Positions 1 through 8,554 are shown, counted from the stretch's first letter. The stretch: 64,000 nt of DNA from Qiania dongpingensis (GCF_014337195.1 NZ_CP060634.1:2852001-2916000), one strand, 5' to 3'. Numbers and translations are program-made. Notes: generated by a model not told the origin, from the sequence alone.

Positions 1-532
1 TTACACAGGCGAGATCGCTCCTGATATGCTGACAGACGTGGGTGTGAAATATGTGATCATCGGCCATTCCGAAAGAAGAGAGTATTTTGCGGAAACCAAT
101 GAGACTGTGAACAAGAAGGTCTTGAAGGCCTTTGAGCATGGCATCACTCCCATTGTATGCTGCGGTGAGACTCTGACTCAGAGAGAGCAGGGCGTTACCA
201 TGGACTTCATCCGTCAGCAGGTTAAGATCGCGTTCCTCGGAGTGACTGCGGAGCAGGCTAAGACGGCAGTGATCGCGTACGAACCCATCTGGGCCATCGG
301 TACCGGCAAGACCGCTACCACAGAACAGGCGCAGGAGGTCTGCTGCGGCATCCGTAAATGCATCGCAGAGATCTACGATGAAGCGACAGCAGAAGCAATC
401 CGCATTCAGTACGGCGGAAGCGTTAATGCCAAGACCGCTCCCGAGCTGTTTGCACAGCCCGATATCGACGGCGGCTTGGTAGGCGGCGCGGCGCTGAAGC
501 CCGATTTCGGAAAGATCGTAAACTGGAAATAA
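1..532 (+). CDS. tpiA: Triosephosphate isomerase, 3' part (5' end outside window)
   Basis: Interconverts glyceraldehyde-3-phosphate and dihydroxyacetone phosphate in cytoplasmic glycolysis. The frame is open from the first complete codon at base 2, so the gene starts upstream and about 80 residues are missing. The catalytic-histidine region IIGHSERR, the catalytic-glutamate loop [15 protein letters not shown] and the phosphate-binding IQYGGSV and GGLVGGAAL segments are all present. In Clostridia this gene usually follows gap and pgk and precedes gpmI. Here gpmI does follow, but only after an oppositely oriented regulator gene. A strong hairpin directly after the stop suggests that transcription ends here. 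Confidence 0.97.
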   Translation, partial: YTGEIAPDMLTDVGVKYVIIGHSERREYFAETNETVNKKVLKAFEHGITPIVCCGETLTQREQGVTMDFIRQQVKIAFLGVTAEQAKTAVIAYEPIWAIGTGKTATTEQAQEVCCGIRKCIAEIYDEATAEAIRIQYGGSVNAKTAPELFAQPDIDGGLVGGAALKPDFGKIVNWK

Positions 533-542
533 ATGAGGAAAG

Positions 543-590
543 AAAGGATGTCCGGAAAGCCTGCTATGGTTTTCCGAACATCCTTTTTAC
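543..590. terminator. Intrinsic terminator after tpiA
   Basis: AAAGGATGT (543-551) pairs with ACATCCTTT (578-586), continued inside by CGGAAA/TTTCCG, with T-rich sequence after the stem. It lies between convergent tpiA and the GntR gene and could serve both. Confidence 0.85.
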
Positions 591-615
591 GTTTTAGAAC
601 ATGCTGCATGAAGTG

Positions 616-1242
616 TTATATGCTCATGATATCTGCCCGCATAAGGCCGACGGCGGTGGTCTTGTCATTCCGCTTTACCGCATCCAGGATGGAACTGTGG
701 AAAACGGAGGTTTCTTCAAAGAGAGGGGAATGCTGCTGGGTCATCCTGATCTGGACATAAGCTCTGGTCTGCATAGACATGGCAGAACGGAGCGTTTCGT
801 ATGCGTAATCATTTTCATAGATACGGAAAAATGCCAGATGAAAGTCGATATTGTCATTCCAATGCCGGATGGCCTCTTGCCTGGCGCCATGTTTCAGCTG
901 GGAATTTTTAAGCTCTTCCAGAGCTGAAAGGGCTTCCGGAGTGAATTTATGCCAGCATTCAGACATGAAGCCGCATTCCAGGACACATCGATATGTTTTA
1001 ACGTTATAGATATCCTGTTCGGTCAGCGGCGTGATCTTGTAGCCATAATAAGGGATGCTGTACAGCACCTTCTCTTTGCAGAGCTCCACCAGAGCTTCTC
1101 GGATCGGAGAGCGGCTCACCTGATACTGTTCCATCAGATTCTTTTCATTGAGCACCTGTTCCGGGCTGTAGTTTCCCTCTATGATATCCTTCAGCAGAGA
1201 ACGGTAGATATGCTCCTTGATGCTGGTATTGTTATCGTTCAT
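616..1242 (-). CDS. GntR-family (FCD-type) transcriptional regulator
   Basis: A 208-residue DNA-binding regulator. The first 75 residues form a GntR winged helix with the typical segment QYQVSRSPIREALVEL. The rest is an all-helical FCD ligand domain with the family's histidine-containing helices (NIDFHLAFF, VFHSSILDAV), which in relatives bind metal or small carboxylates or sugar acids. It stands alone on the minus strand between tpiA and gpmI and has its own consensus promoter. The ligand and targets cannot be told from the sequence. The position suggests central carbon control or simply an inserted gene. Confidence 0.88.
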   Translation of the reverse strand: MNDNNTSIKEHIYRSLLKDIIEGNYSPEQVLNEKNLMEQYQVSRSPIREALVELCKEKVLYSIPYYGYKITPLTEQDIYNVKTYRCVLECGFMSECWHKFTPEALSALEELKNSQLKHGARQEAIRHWNDNIDFHLAFFRIYENDYAYETLRSAMSMQTRAYVQIRMTQQHSPLFEETSVFHSSILDAVKRNDKTTAVGLMRADIMSI

Positions 1243-1276
1243 GTTTATCCCTCATTGGTTTCAGGTTAATATGTAA

Positions 1277-1305
1277 ATTATAGAATAGGGCCGGGTGTTT
1301 GTCAA
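1277..1305 (-). promoter_or_regulatory. SigA promoter of the GntR gene
   Basis: Read on the minus strand, TTGACA (1300-1305) and TATAAT (1277-1282) are separated by 17 bp. Both hexamers match the consensus perfectly, about 35 bp before the start codon. Confidence 0.85.
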
Positions 1306-1354
1306 TGAAGCGGGCAGATACCGGAAATCAGGGAGGAAAATTTTGTTTCAGGTC

Positions 1355-1383
1355 TTGCATAGGAAAAGAAAATAGAGTACAAT
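1355..1383 (+). promoter_or_regulatory. SigA promoter of gpmI
   Basis: TTGCAT (1355-1360) and TACAAT (1378-1383) are separated by 17 bp, about 100 bp before gpmI. This gives gpmI its own transcription start, separate from tpiA. Confidence 0.7.
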
Positions 1384-1480
1384 TCAGAATTGGAAGAGTG
1401 TCTGCGGTGCTTTTCCCTGGGACATACAAGCATTTTACCTCTCATTTTCGGGAGATCATGATTTTAAAAGGAGAAAAACG

Positions 1481-3022
1481 ATGAGCAAAAGACCTACAGT
1501 GTTAATGATTCTCGACGGCTATGGTTTGAACGACAGGAAGGACGGCAATGCCGTTTATGAAGCAAATACCCCTGTGATCGATAAGCTGAAAGCGGAATGC
1601 CCTTTTGTCAAAGGAAATGCCAGCGGTATGGCGGTCGGACTTCCGGAGGGCCAGATGGGAAATTCCGAGGTCGGGCATTTGAATATGGGAGCCGGACGTA
1701 TCGTATATCAGGAGCTCACCAGGATCACAAAAGAAATCCAGGATGGAGATTTCTTTAAAAATGAAGCTTTTAAGGCGGCAGTTGAAAATTGTAAGAAACA
1801 TGATTCCGCCCTTCACCTCTACGGGCTGGTCTCAGACGGCGGCGTACACAGCCATAATACCCATATCTACGGCCTTTTGGAGCTGGCGAAGAGGGCAGGG
1901 CTAACCAAGGTCTATGTACATTGTTTCCTGGACGGCCGCGACACGCCTCCCACATCTGGGAAGGATTATGTGGCTGAGCTGGTGGAAAAAATGAAGGAGA
2001 TCGGAGTGGGAAAGGTCGCGTCTGTCAGCGGACGCTACTACGCGATGGACAGAGACAACCGCTGGGACAGAGTGGAACTCGCATACCGGGCTCTGACAAA
2101 GGGAGAAGGAAAGACCGGCACAGACCCGGTGGAGATTATCCAGGCATCCTATGATGAAGGAGTAAATGATGAATTTGTGCTTCCTTCTGTGGTCGTGGAA
2201 GACGGCGCGCCTGTGGCGACTATCCAGAATGGAGATTCGGTCATTTTTTATAATTTCCGTCCCGACCGGGCAAGGGAGATCACAAGGGCTTTCTGTGATG
2301 ATGCGTTTACCGGCTTTGACAGAGGCGAGAGGATCAAGACCACGTATGTGTGCTTTACAGAATATGACGTGACGATTCCCAACAAGCTGGTGGCATTCCA
2401 TAAAGTGGAGATCACCAATACCTTTGGAGAATATCTGGCGGCCCATAATATGACTCAGGCGAGGATTGCCGAGACCGAAAAATATGCTCATGTCACCTTT
2501 TTCTTCAACGGCGGTGTCGAGGAGCCGAATAAGGGGGAGGACCGGATTCTGGTGAAATCTCCCAAAGTAGCCACGTACGATCTGAAGCCGGAGATGAGCG
2601 CGTATGAGGTGTGTGACAAGCTGGTGGAGGCGATCAAATCTTCCAAATATGATGTGATCATCATCAATTTTGCAAATCCTGATATGGTCGGCCATACGGG
2701 CATTGAAGCGGCGGCCATAAAAGCGGTGGAAGCCGTGGATGAGTGTGTGGGAAGGGCAGTGGCGGCCATAGAGGAAGTGGACGGCCAGATGTTCATCTGC
2801 GCGGATCATGGAAATGCTGAACAGCTTATCGATTATGAGCATGGCGGAAGCTTTACAGCCCATACGATAAATCCCGTTCCGTTTATCCTGGTGAATTATG
2901 ATCCGGAATATACTCTCAGAGAGGGCGGATGCTTGGCGGATATCGCCCCTACGCTCATTGAGATGATGGGAATGGAGCAGCCTGAGGAGATGACTGGAAA
3001 GTCGCTGCTTATGAAGAAATAA
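1481..3022 (+). CDS. gpmI: 2,3-bisphosphoglycerate-independent phosphoglycerate mutase
   Basis: Interconverts 3- and 2-phosphoglycerate in glycolysis using two metal ions and a phosphoserine intermediate. The 513-residue length is normal. The N-terminal metal aspartate segment MILDGYG, the catalytic-serine loop GQMGNSEVGHLNMGAGR (near residue 62), the SGRYYAMDRDNRWDR phosphoglycerate-binding region and the C-terminal metal-binding ADHGNAE are all intact. A good ribosome site (AAAAGGAG) precedes the ATG. The gene has its own promoter and terminator, so it appears monocistronic. Confidence 0.98.
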   Translation: MSKRPTVLMILDGYGLNDRKDGNAVYEANTPVIDKLKAECPFVKGNASGMAVGLPEGQMGNSEVGHLNMGAGRIVYQELTRITKEIQDGDFFKNEAFKAAVENCKKHDSALHLYGLVSDGGVHSHNTHIYGLLELAKRAGLTKVYVHCFLDGRDTPPTSGKDYVAELVEKMKEIGVGKVASVSGRYYAMDRDNRWDRVELAYRALTKGEGKTGTDPVEIIQASYDEGVNDEFVLPSVVVEDGAPVATIQNGDSVIFYNFRPDRAREITRAFCDDAFTGFDRGERIKTTYVCFTEYDVTIPNKLVAFHKVEITNTFGEYLAAHNMTQARIAETEKYAHVTFFFNGGVEEPNKGEDRILVKSPKVATYDLKPEMSAYEVCDKLVEAIKSSKYDVIIINFANPDMVGHTGIEAAAIKAVEAVDECVGRAVAAIEEVDGQMFICADHGNAEQLIDYEHGGSFTAHTINPVPFILVNYDPEYTLREGGCLADIAPTLIEMMGMEQPEEMTGKSLLMKK

Positions 3023-3032
3023 AAGAAGAAAT

Positions 3033-3070
3033 GAAAAGGCGTCTGTGCTGCCACAGATGCCTTTTCGTTT
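3033..3070. terminator. Intrinsic terminator after gpmI
   Basis: GAAAAGGC-GTCTGTG pairs with CACAGATGCCTTTTC, followed by TTTTCGTTTTAT. It sits between convergent gpmI and the minus-strand acetyltransferase gene. Confidence 0.85.
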
Positions 3071-3831
3071 TATAAAAAACCATGTTCCTGCAGGAATTTT
3101 TCAAATTTTTTTTCTCCAAAGATTTCGTTTGTTACAAATTCTCCGTTATAAAAGAAGCTGTAGGTCGGAAATGGCGTGGGGGAATTCTGCGCCTGCTCTG
3201 TAGTCGTTATCTTATGGAGTGATACTGAGGTCCCATGCTGTTTGGCGATATCGCCTATGAGCGGCGCATATTTTTCCGTATGTGGGCACTGATTGGAATA
3301 ATAGAGTACCATTCCCTGTTCCTCGGTTTTTCCGGACCTCGCGGTATCTTTGAACTTTGGGACAGGAGCGCCGTCGCTAAAGGGCAGGTAGTAAAGGACG
3401 AAATAGGGCATGGCCGTGTCGGCAGTTAAAAACCCTTTGTATTTCATGTAATCCGGATCTGACAGGAAACTTCTCTTTTTCTCGGAAGCGATTATGGTCA
3501 GGCCGCATTTCCCCTTTGCCTTTGCGTCCTGGATACAGAGCTCTAAGAGCTGATTGGCGTATCCCTTTCCCTTGTATTGGCCGGATACCCAAAAACAGTT
3601 TATGTGCATATAGCCGTCGGCCGTGATGGGACACCATGCGCGTTCGGCAGGGATATATTCGATAAAAACTTTTCCTCTGGCATTCAAGCGGAGAAAGACC
3701 AGCCCGTCTGGAAATCGTTCCTCCATCCAGGCCTTTTTGGAAGACACACAGTTTTCTCCCTTTTTATCGGATATGCAGCAGCAGATGTGTTCCTTTTTTA
3801 TATTGTCCTGATTTACGGTGATAAATTCCAT
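3070..3831 (-). CDS. GNAT N-acetyltransferase fused to a YoaP-type thioredoxin-like domain
   Basis: A 253-residue two-domain protein. Residues up to about 150 form a GNAT acetyltransferase with an acetyl-CoA loop (VSGQYKGKGYANQLLELC). The C-terminal part (LYYSNQCPHTEKYAPLIGDIAKQHG, then PTPFPTYSFFYNGEF) resembles the YoaP domain, a thioredoxin-like fold with one cysteine where thioredoxin has two. The acceptor substrate is unknown. The start is supported by AGGAGA upstream of the ATG on the minus strand. It appears monocistronic. Confidence 0.85.
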   Translation of the reverse strand: MEFITVNQDNIKKEHICCCISDKKGENCVSSKKAWMEERFPDGLVFLRLNARGKVFIEYIPAERAWCPITADGYMHINCFWVSGQYKGKGYANQLLELCIQDAKAKGKCGLTIIASEKKRSFLSDPDYMKYKGFLTADTAMPYFVLYYLPFSDGAPVPKFKDTARSGKTEEQGMVLYYSNQCPHTEKYAPLIGDIAKQHGTSVSLHKITTTEQAQNSPTPFPTYSFFYNGEFVTNEIFGEKKFEKFLQEHGFL

Positions 3832-3916
3832 GGGGAGTTCTCCTTATTTTATGTTGGTATGTCCTATATTACCACATACAAGTTGACAACACTATGTCAG
3901 GTTACAGGAAAACCTG

Positions 3917-4840
3917 TTATTTTTTTACTTTCTTATCATATGAGGATTGGATTTTACCTGCTTCTTTCAGCAGCATTTCTTTAACGGATAAAGGCTCCAG
4001 CACTTCAAGTCCGGATCCGAAGGAGAGAAGATAACCATACAGCCAGGGGTCCTCCGGAAGAGAAGCCGCCGCCAGGAAACTGCCGTCTTTGTCTTGAGAG
4101 ATAGCGGCGGGATCGAACTCATCGTACAGGCGGTAGCCCAGATGCGGAGAGCATCGGAGCTTTACATGGACCAGGGTGCCGGGGGAAGAATCTGACTGCT
4201 CTATTTCCGGGGGCTCCGGGAGACCTTTCCTTTCGAAGCTGTCCGATGTCGTTTCCAGATCCAGTATCCGGCTGATCCGAAAGGTCCGGTATGCTTCCCG
4301 GTCTTTGTCATAGGCCTGAATATACCATGCTCTGGATTTATACACCAGTTTGACGGGGAAAACATATCTGTCTGTAATGCTTCCGTATGAGCTGATATAA
4401 TTCAATTTGACGGCGCGGCAGCCGAAGACCGCGTTTTTTAACAGGCGGAAATATTCTTTATCCCGGCGCCTGCTTCCCCAGCGGGAAAAATCAATTTCAA
4501 TCCAGTCTGTATGCCTTATTTGGAACAGCCCGCTGAGTTTTGACAGAAGACGGGAGGTTTCCAGTTCTTCTGTCGTCATGATGCTTTGGAGCGCGATCAG
4601 TATTTGGTTTCTTTCTTCGTCGGTCAGAAGAGAATTCCTGAATTTAAAATGTTCATCCATATAAATTCCGCCGCCGGTCCCCTGTACGGTATACAGAGGA
4701 ATCCCCGCGGAGCTCAGGATATCAATGTCCCGGTAGATGGTCCGGATGGATACTCCAAACTGCCGGGCCAGCTCCTTTGCGGTAATATGGCGCCTGTCCA
4801 GCATGATATATACAATTTCAAACAGCCTGTTTATCTGCAT
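3917..4840 (-). CDS. YafY/WYL-family transcriptional regulator
   Basis: A DNA-binding regulator of about 307 residues. An N-terminal HTH_11-type winged helix (ITAKELARQFGVSIRTIYRDI) is followed by a WYL sensing domain (SRAWYIQAYDKDREAYRTF) and a WYL C-terminal extension. The frame is open further upstream, but the chosen ATG has an AAAGGAGC ribosome site and gives the standard family N-terminus; the upstream extension is low-quality sequence. WYL domains bind ligands such as nucleotides or nucleic acid in relatives. The ligand and targets here are unknown. Confidence 0.85.
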   Translation of the reverse strand: MQINRLFEIVYIMLDRRHITAKELARQFGVSIRTIYRDIDILSSAGIPLYTVQGTGGGIYMDEHFKFRNSLLTDEERNQILIALQSIMTTEELETSRLLSKLSGLFQIRHTDWIEIDFSRWGSRRRDKEYFRLLKNAVFGCRAVKLNYISSYGSITDRYVFPVKLVYKSRAWYIQAYDKDREAYRTFRISRILDLETTSDSFERKGLPEPPEIEQSDSSPGTLVHVKLRCSPHLGYRLYDEFDPAAISQDKDGSFLAAASLPEDPWLYGYLLSFGSGLEVLEPLSVKEMLLKEAGKIQSSYDKKVKK

Positions 4841-4959
4841 GTTCTGCTCCTTTAATCTGTCATTAACGAATGAGGTATAAACAGTATAGCATAATAGTAA
4901 ATTTTTGTAGACGGACAAATGATCTTGTATGGCAAAGGACGAAGAGCAGCAGGAATAAT

Positions 4960-4996
4960 AAAGGCGTATCGCTGTGAAAACGATACGCCTTTTGCC
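4960..4996 (-). terminator. Intrinsic terminator at the end of the pfkB unit
   Basis: A perfect 12-bp stem, AAAGGCGTATCG (4960-4971) with CGATACGCCTTT (4981-4992). Read on the minus strand it is followed by TTTATTATT, matching termination after the small membrane protein gene. Confidence 0.8.
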
Positions 4997-5007
4997 ATGC
5001 CGAACTT

Positions 5008-5196
5008 TCAGGTATTGGTATTTTTGTTCTCTTTTTTCTCCAGCAGGATAGCGATGCCGCACAGCACCATTCCGGCGAAGAGAAGGGATAAGGTCAACCA
5101 GCCGGGAATGTTCATCCCGAGGAAACGGGGCACCAGCACGATTATGATGATCGCGGGGCTCACATATTTCATGGCAGCGATAAATTTTTTCTTCAT
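5008..5196 (-). CDS. Small two-helix membrane protein, unknown function
   Basis: A 62-residue protein with a lysine-rich start (MKKKF), two hydrophobic helices (about residues 12-27 and 33-53) and a charged tail (EKKENKNTNT). A clear ribosome site (AAGGAG) precedes the ATG on the minus strand. It lies 13 bp after the sugar-phosphate kinase gene and before a shared terminator, so it is probably co-transcribed with it. I do not recognise a family. Confidence 0.7.
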   Translation of the reverse strand: MKKKFIAAMKYVSPAIIIIVLVPRFLGMNIPGWLTLSLLFAGMVLCGIAILLEKKENKNTNT

Positions 5197-5209
5197 GGTT
5201 TCTTTCTCC

Positions 5210-6151
5210 TTATGGCCACAGTGGATAGATTAAGACATCCTTGACCAGTTCATCCACAAGTTCCCTGGCCGGAGGCTTGGTACCGAGCGTGGTGCAGGCG
5301 CCGGCGGAGGTGGCGATGGCCAGTCTCGCACAGTCTTCGTATGGAATATCGGCGTCCAGCCCATAGGCGAGGGCCGCGAGCATCGCATCGCCGGAGCCCA
5401 CGGTGGAGTGGGCCTGGACCTGGATGCCGTTGGTTTTAAAGGCCCTTTGATGATCCAGAAAAATGGCGCCTTCCTGACCTCTGGAAATGACGATGGTATT
5501 GACTCCCTTTGCCAGAAGCTCCTTGCCGAGATCGATCAATGTTTCCTCAGACACGTCCTCGGACAGGTTAAAATGCCGGGTGATCTCATAAGCGTTCGGT
5601 TTGATCAAAAAGGGCTTTGCCTTTATGGCTTCCTCCAGCAGCTGTCCTGCGGCGTCCACGAAGACTGTGGACTGGCGCTTCCGGAGCTTCCGCGTCAAAA
5701 AGCCATAGACGTCTTTGTCGACGCTGGCGGGGACACTGCCGGAGAAAACAAATATGGTGGAGGGCCCTGCATAGAGCTCCAGTGTTTCTGTGAGTGTCTG
5801 GATATCCCTTTGAGTGACCGTAGGCCCTGGCTCGTTGAATTCTGTGACAAATCCTTTTTTCGTCGTATCCACGACCTTAACATTGGTACGGGTCTCACCT
5901 TCAATATATACAAACTGATGCTCAATATGTAATTCATCCAGCGCATGCTCGATCATCCGCCCGGAGCTTCCTCCCAGGAAACCGGTGGCGATCGTCTCGC
6001 CTCCCAGGGCATGAATGGTCTTTGATACATTGATTCCTTTTCCTCCGGCATCCTGGATGACCTTAGTCACGCGGTGAATGGTTCCTCCGGTGAAATTTTC
6101 CACATCCAAGGTCTTGTCGATGGCCGGGTTCATCGTAACCGTAACTATCAT
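5210..6151 (-). CDS. fruK: PfkB-family hexose-phosphate kinase (1-phosphofructokinase-like)
   Basis: A cytoplasmic ATP-dependent kinase of 313 residues. It starts with MIVTVTMNPAIDKTL, typical of 1-phosphofructokinase and tagatose-6-phosphate kinase. The N-terminal PfkB motif GGKGINVSKTIHALGG and the C-terminal catalytic region STVGSGDAMLAALAYG, with its base aspartate, are present. Fructose-1-phosphate is the commonest substrate of this subgroup, but tagatose-6-phosphate is possible because no fructose PTS or DeoR gene adjoins it. The symbol is therefore tentative. GGAGAGG precedes the start. Confidence 0.8.
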   Translation of the reverse strand: MIVTVTMNPAIDKTLDVENFTGGTIHRVTKVIQDAGGKGINVSKTIHALGGETIATGFLGGSSGRMIEHALDELHIEHQFVYIEGETRTNVKVVDTTKKGFVTEFNEPGPTVTQRDIQTLTETLELYAGPSTIFVFSGSVPASVDKDVYGFLTRKLRKRQSTVFVDAAGQLLEEAIKAKPFLIKPNAYEITRHFNLSEDVSEETLIDLGKELLAKGVNTIVISRGQEGAIFLDHQRAFKTNGIQVQAHSTVGSGDAMLAALAYGLDADIPYEDCARLAIATSAGACTTLGTKPPARELVDELVKDVLIYPLWP

Positions 6152-6305
6152 ATTACCTCTCCAATCTGATTCAAACTTATATCCGCCTATTGATATTTTA
6201 TCATATTCGATTATGGCAGGAAAGGGAATCTTTTCAGTTTATACATTTTTTAGAGAAAAAACAACTGGACTAATTCGACGTTTTGTGAGAAAATAAAACA
6301 GAGTA

Positions 6306-6357
6306 TGGCGTCTTGGGCAGGAGCCAGGTAATCTCCGCCACCTCTGAAGGGATGCCA
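6306..6357 (+). ncRNA. Candidate folded leader before the ISC scaffold gene
   Basis: A 7-bp outer stem, TGGCGTC (6306-6312) with GATGCCA (6351-6357), encloses a second stem, GGC-A-GGAG (6316-6323) with CTCCGCC (6333-6339), which has one bulged A and a 9-nt loop. It ends 36 nt before the start codon of the next gene. I could not match it to a known riboswitch class. Confidence 0.4.
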
Positions 6358-6393
6358 GCGGTTGAATACATATATTCTGAAAGGAGTCTTAAC

Positions 6394-7086
6394 ATGATTT
6401 ATTCACATGAAGTAGAGAAGATGTGTACAGTAGCACAGGGCGTTGCCCATGGCGCTGCCCCTATCCCCGAGGAGGCAAAATGGGTAAAGGCAAAGGATGT
6501 TTCTGATATTTCCGGCCTGACTCATGGTGTGGGCTGGTGTGCACCTCAGCAGGGAGCCTGCAAGCTTACCCTGAATGTAAAAGAAGGAATCATCCAGGAA
6601 GCTCTGGTAGAGACCATTGGATGTTCCGGTATGACTCATTCCGCCGCCATGGCTTCTGAGATTCTGCCCGGCCGGACCGTTCTGGAAGCGCTGAATACGG
6701 ATTTGGTGTGTGATGCCATCAATACTGCTATGAGAGAATTATTCCTCCAGATCGTATACGGAAGAAGCCAGAGTGCATTCTCCGAAGACGGTCTGCCCAT
6801 AGGCGCAGGCTTAGAGGATCTGGGCAAGGGCCTCCGTTCCCAGGTGGGCACGATGTACGGTACCCTGAAAAAGGGCCCCCGTTATCTGGAAATGGCAGAA
6901 GGTTATGTTACAGGTATTGCCCTGGATGCGGATGACCAGATCATCGGTTATCAGTTCGTAAGCCTTGGCAAAATGACCGACTTCATCAAAAAGGGTGATG
7001 ACCCCAATACCGCATGGGAAAAAGCAAAGGGCCAGTACGGCAGAGTTGCGGATGCAGTGAAGATCATCGACCCCAGAGAAGAGTAA
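6394..7086 (+). CDS. NifU/IscU-like iron-sulfur cluster assembly scaffold protein
   Basis: A 230-residue protein of the type annotated as iron-sulfur assembly scaffold. Conserved cysteines occur in GVGWCAPQQGACKL and VETIGCSGMTHSA, where IscU-like proteins hold a nascent cluster. The chosen ATG follows GAAAGGAG; a longer frame upstream would run through the leader structure and is unlikely. The partner downstream is the GGGtGRT gene, 34 bp away, and the two are commonly found as a pair in anaerobic Firmicutes. The recipient of any cluster is unknown. Confidence 0.82.
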   Translation: MIYSHEVEKMCTVAQGVAHGAAPIPEEAKWVKAKDVSDISGLTHGVGWCAPQQGACKLTLNVKEGIIQEALVETIGCSGMTHSAAMASEILPGRTVLEALNTDLVCDAINTAMRELFLQIVYGRSQSAFSEDGLPIGAGLEDLGKGLRSQVGTMYGTLKKGPRYLEMAEGYVTGIALDADDQIIGYQFVSLGKMTDFIKKGDDPNTAWEKAKGQYGRVADAVKIIDPREE

Positions 7087-7120
7087 TATTAAATCTTATA
7101 ATTAGGAGGAATCATATAAA

Positions 7121-8131
7121 ATGGCTTTATTTGAATCATATGAAAGAAGAGAAAAACAGATTCTTGCTGTGTTAAAGGAATATGGAATCAATTCCATCGA
7201 AGAAGCCGCAGAGGTGACGAAGGCCGCCGGCTTAGATGTATATAAAATGGTAGAAAACATTCAGCCCATCTGCTTTGAGAACGCAAAATGGGCGTATACC
7301 GTGGGCGCCGCCATCGCCATCAAGAAAGGCTGCAGGAGAGCGGCTGACGCGGCTGCGGCCATCGGTGAGGGTCTTCAGTCCTTCTGTATCCCCGGATCCG
7401 TTGCTGACCAGCGTAAAGTAGGCCTTGGTCACGGCAACCTGGGCAAGATGCTTCTGGAGGAGGATACAGAGTGCTTCTGTTTCCTGGCTGGACATGAGTC
7501 TTTTGCAGCGGCAGAGGGCGCCATCGGTATCGCGGAGAAAGCGAATAAGGTTCGTAAGAACCCTCTGCGTGTCATCCTGAACGGCCTTGGAAAAGACGCA
7601 GCACAGGTCATTTCCAGAATCAACGGCTTTACCTATGTGGAAACCGAGATGGATTATTATACAGGCGAAGTGAAGGAGCTGTGGAGAAAATCCTATTCCG
7701 AGGGCCTGAGAGCGAAAGTAAACTGCTACGGTGCGAATGATGTCACCGAAGGCGTTGCTATCATGTGGAAAGAGGGCGTGGATGTATCCATTACCGGGAA
7801 TTCCACCAATCCCACCAGATTCCAGCATCCTGTTGCAGGTACATACAAGAAGGAATGTGTGGAGAAGGGCAAGAAATACTTCTCCGTAGCTTCCGGCGGC
7901 GGGACAGGCCGTACCCTGCATCCCGACAACATGGCTGCAGGCCCTGCATCTTATGGTATGACAGATACCATGGGCCGTATGCATTCTGACGCACAGTTTG
8001 CAGGCTCCTCTTCTGTACCCGCTCATGTGGAAATGATGGGCCTGATCGGCGCGGGGAATAATCCCATGGTCGGTATGACCGTTGCCGTTGCCGTTGCGAT
8101 TGAGGAGAGCGCTAAAGCAGGTAAGTTTTAA
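7121..8131 (+). CDS. GGGtGRT protein, function unknown
   Basis: A 336-residue protein named for its strictly conserved motif, visible here as GGGTGRT at residues 259-265, followed by a glycine- and methionine-rich C-terminal domain (MGLIGAGNNPMVGMTVAVAV). The N-terminal part (about residues 1-140) is helical and contains several cysteines. Its fixed partnership with a NifU-like scaffold suggests iron-sulfur or redox work, but no reaction is established. RBS TTAGGAGGAA precedes the ATG. A diverged duplicate of its last 13 codons lies downstream, beyond hicAB. Confidence 0.9.
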   Translation: MALFESYERREKQILAVLKEYGINSIEEAAEVTKAAGLDVYKMVENIQPICFENAKWAYTVGAAIAIKKGCRRAADAAAAIGEGLQSFCIPGSVADQRKVGLGHGNLGKMLLEEDTECFCFLAGHESFAAAEGAIGIAEKANKVRKNPLRVILNGLGKDAAQVISRINGFTYVETEMDYYTGEVKELWRKSYSEGLRAKVNCYGANDVTEGVAIMWKEGVDVSITGNSTNPTRFQHPVAGTYKKECVEKGKKYFSVASGGGTGRTLHPDNMAAGPASYGMTDTMGRMHSDAQFAGSSSVPAHVEMMGLIGAGNNPMVGMTVAVAVAIEESAKAGKF

Positions 8132-8163
8132 GGAAACACGCATAGAATAAGGGGTTCAAAAGG

Positions 8164-8200
8164 CTGCATTAACTTTTCATGGTTGGTGCAGTTTTTTATT
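8164..8200 (+). terminator. Intrinsic terminator of the ISC/GGGtGRT operon
   Basis: CTGCATTAAC (8164-8173) pairs with GTTGGTGCAG (8182-8191) including two G-T pairs, followed by TTTTTTATT. A related hairpin sits at 8956-8993. Confidence 0.85.
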
Positions 8201-8301
8201 GTTTAGAAAGTGTTTTATGAAATTTAATATTATAAGTGTGGAAAATAAATATATGCCTATGATACAATGATATACAGGATACATAGTAGGAGGAGAATAA
8301 T

Positions 8302-8553
8302 TTGGCAACATTAGAAAAACTAATTCATTCTATTATGAGCGGAGTGCAGGATAAAAACATAAAATTTGCTGATTTGCAGAAAATACTTGATATAATGGGT
8401 TTTCAGTGTAGAGCGAAAGGAGACCACTTTATATATTGGAAAGAGGGCGTCGATGAGATTATTAACATACAACCAGATGGAAATAAGGCAAAACCATATC
8501 AAATAAAGCAAATAAGGAACATAATATTAAAGTATCAGATGGAGGTGAAGTAG
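8302..8553 (+). CDS. hicA: HicA-type mRNA interferase toxin
   Basis: An 83-residue toxin that in its family cleaves mRNA using a double-stranded-RNA-binding-like fold. The catalytic histidine motif appears as KGDHFIYWK (His42), matching the family's G-S-H-x-x-Y. The gene starts with TTG behind a very strong AGGAGGAG site. It is followed after 1 bp by the antitoxin gene. Base composition is clearly more AT-rich than in the neighbouring genes, which suggests acquisition by transfer. See the displaced gene end downstream. Confidence 0.85.
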   Translation: MATLEKLIHSIMSGVQDKNIKFADLQKILDIMGFQCRAKGDHFIYWKEGVDEIINIQPDGNKAKPYQIKQIRNIILKYQMEVK

Positions 8554-8554
8554 T

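Noticed and set aside
1901..2863. 320-residue minus-strand ORF
   Set aside because: Antisense shadow of gpmI; rich in His, Arg and Ile as expected from antisense codons.
6326..6343. Possible pseudoknot AGGT/ACCT in the ISC leader
   Set aside because: With the full 7-bp second stem formed, there is no linker long enough to span it.
6340..6365. Resemblance to the 3' part of a thiamine (TPP) riboswitch (GGGATGCCAGCGG)
   Set aside because: The required CTGAGA and ACCTGAT elements are absent; the match is short and probably chance.
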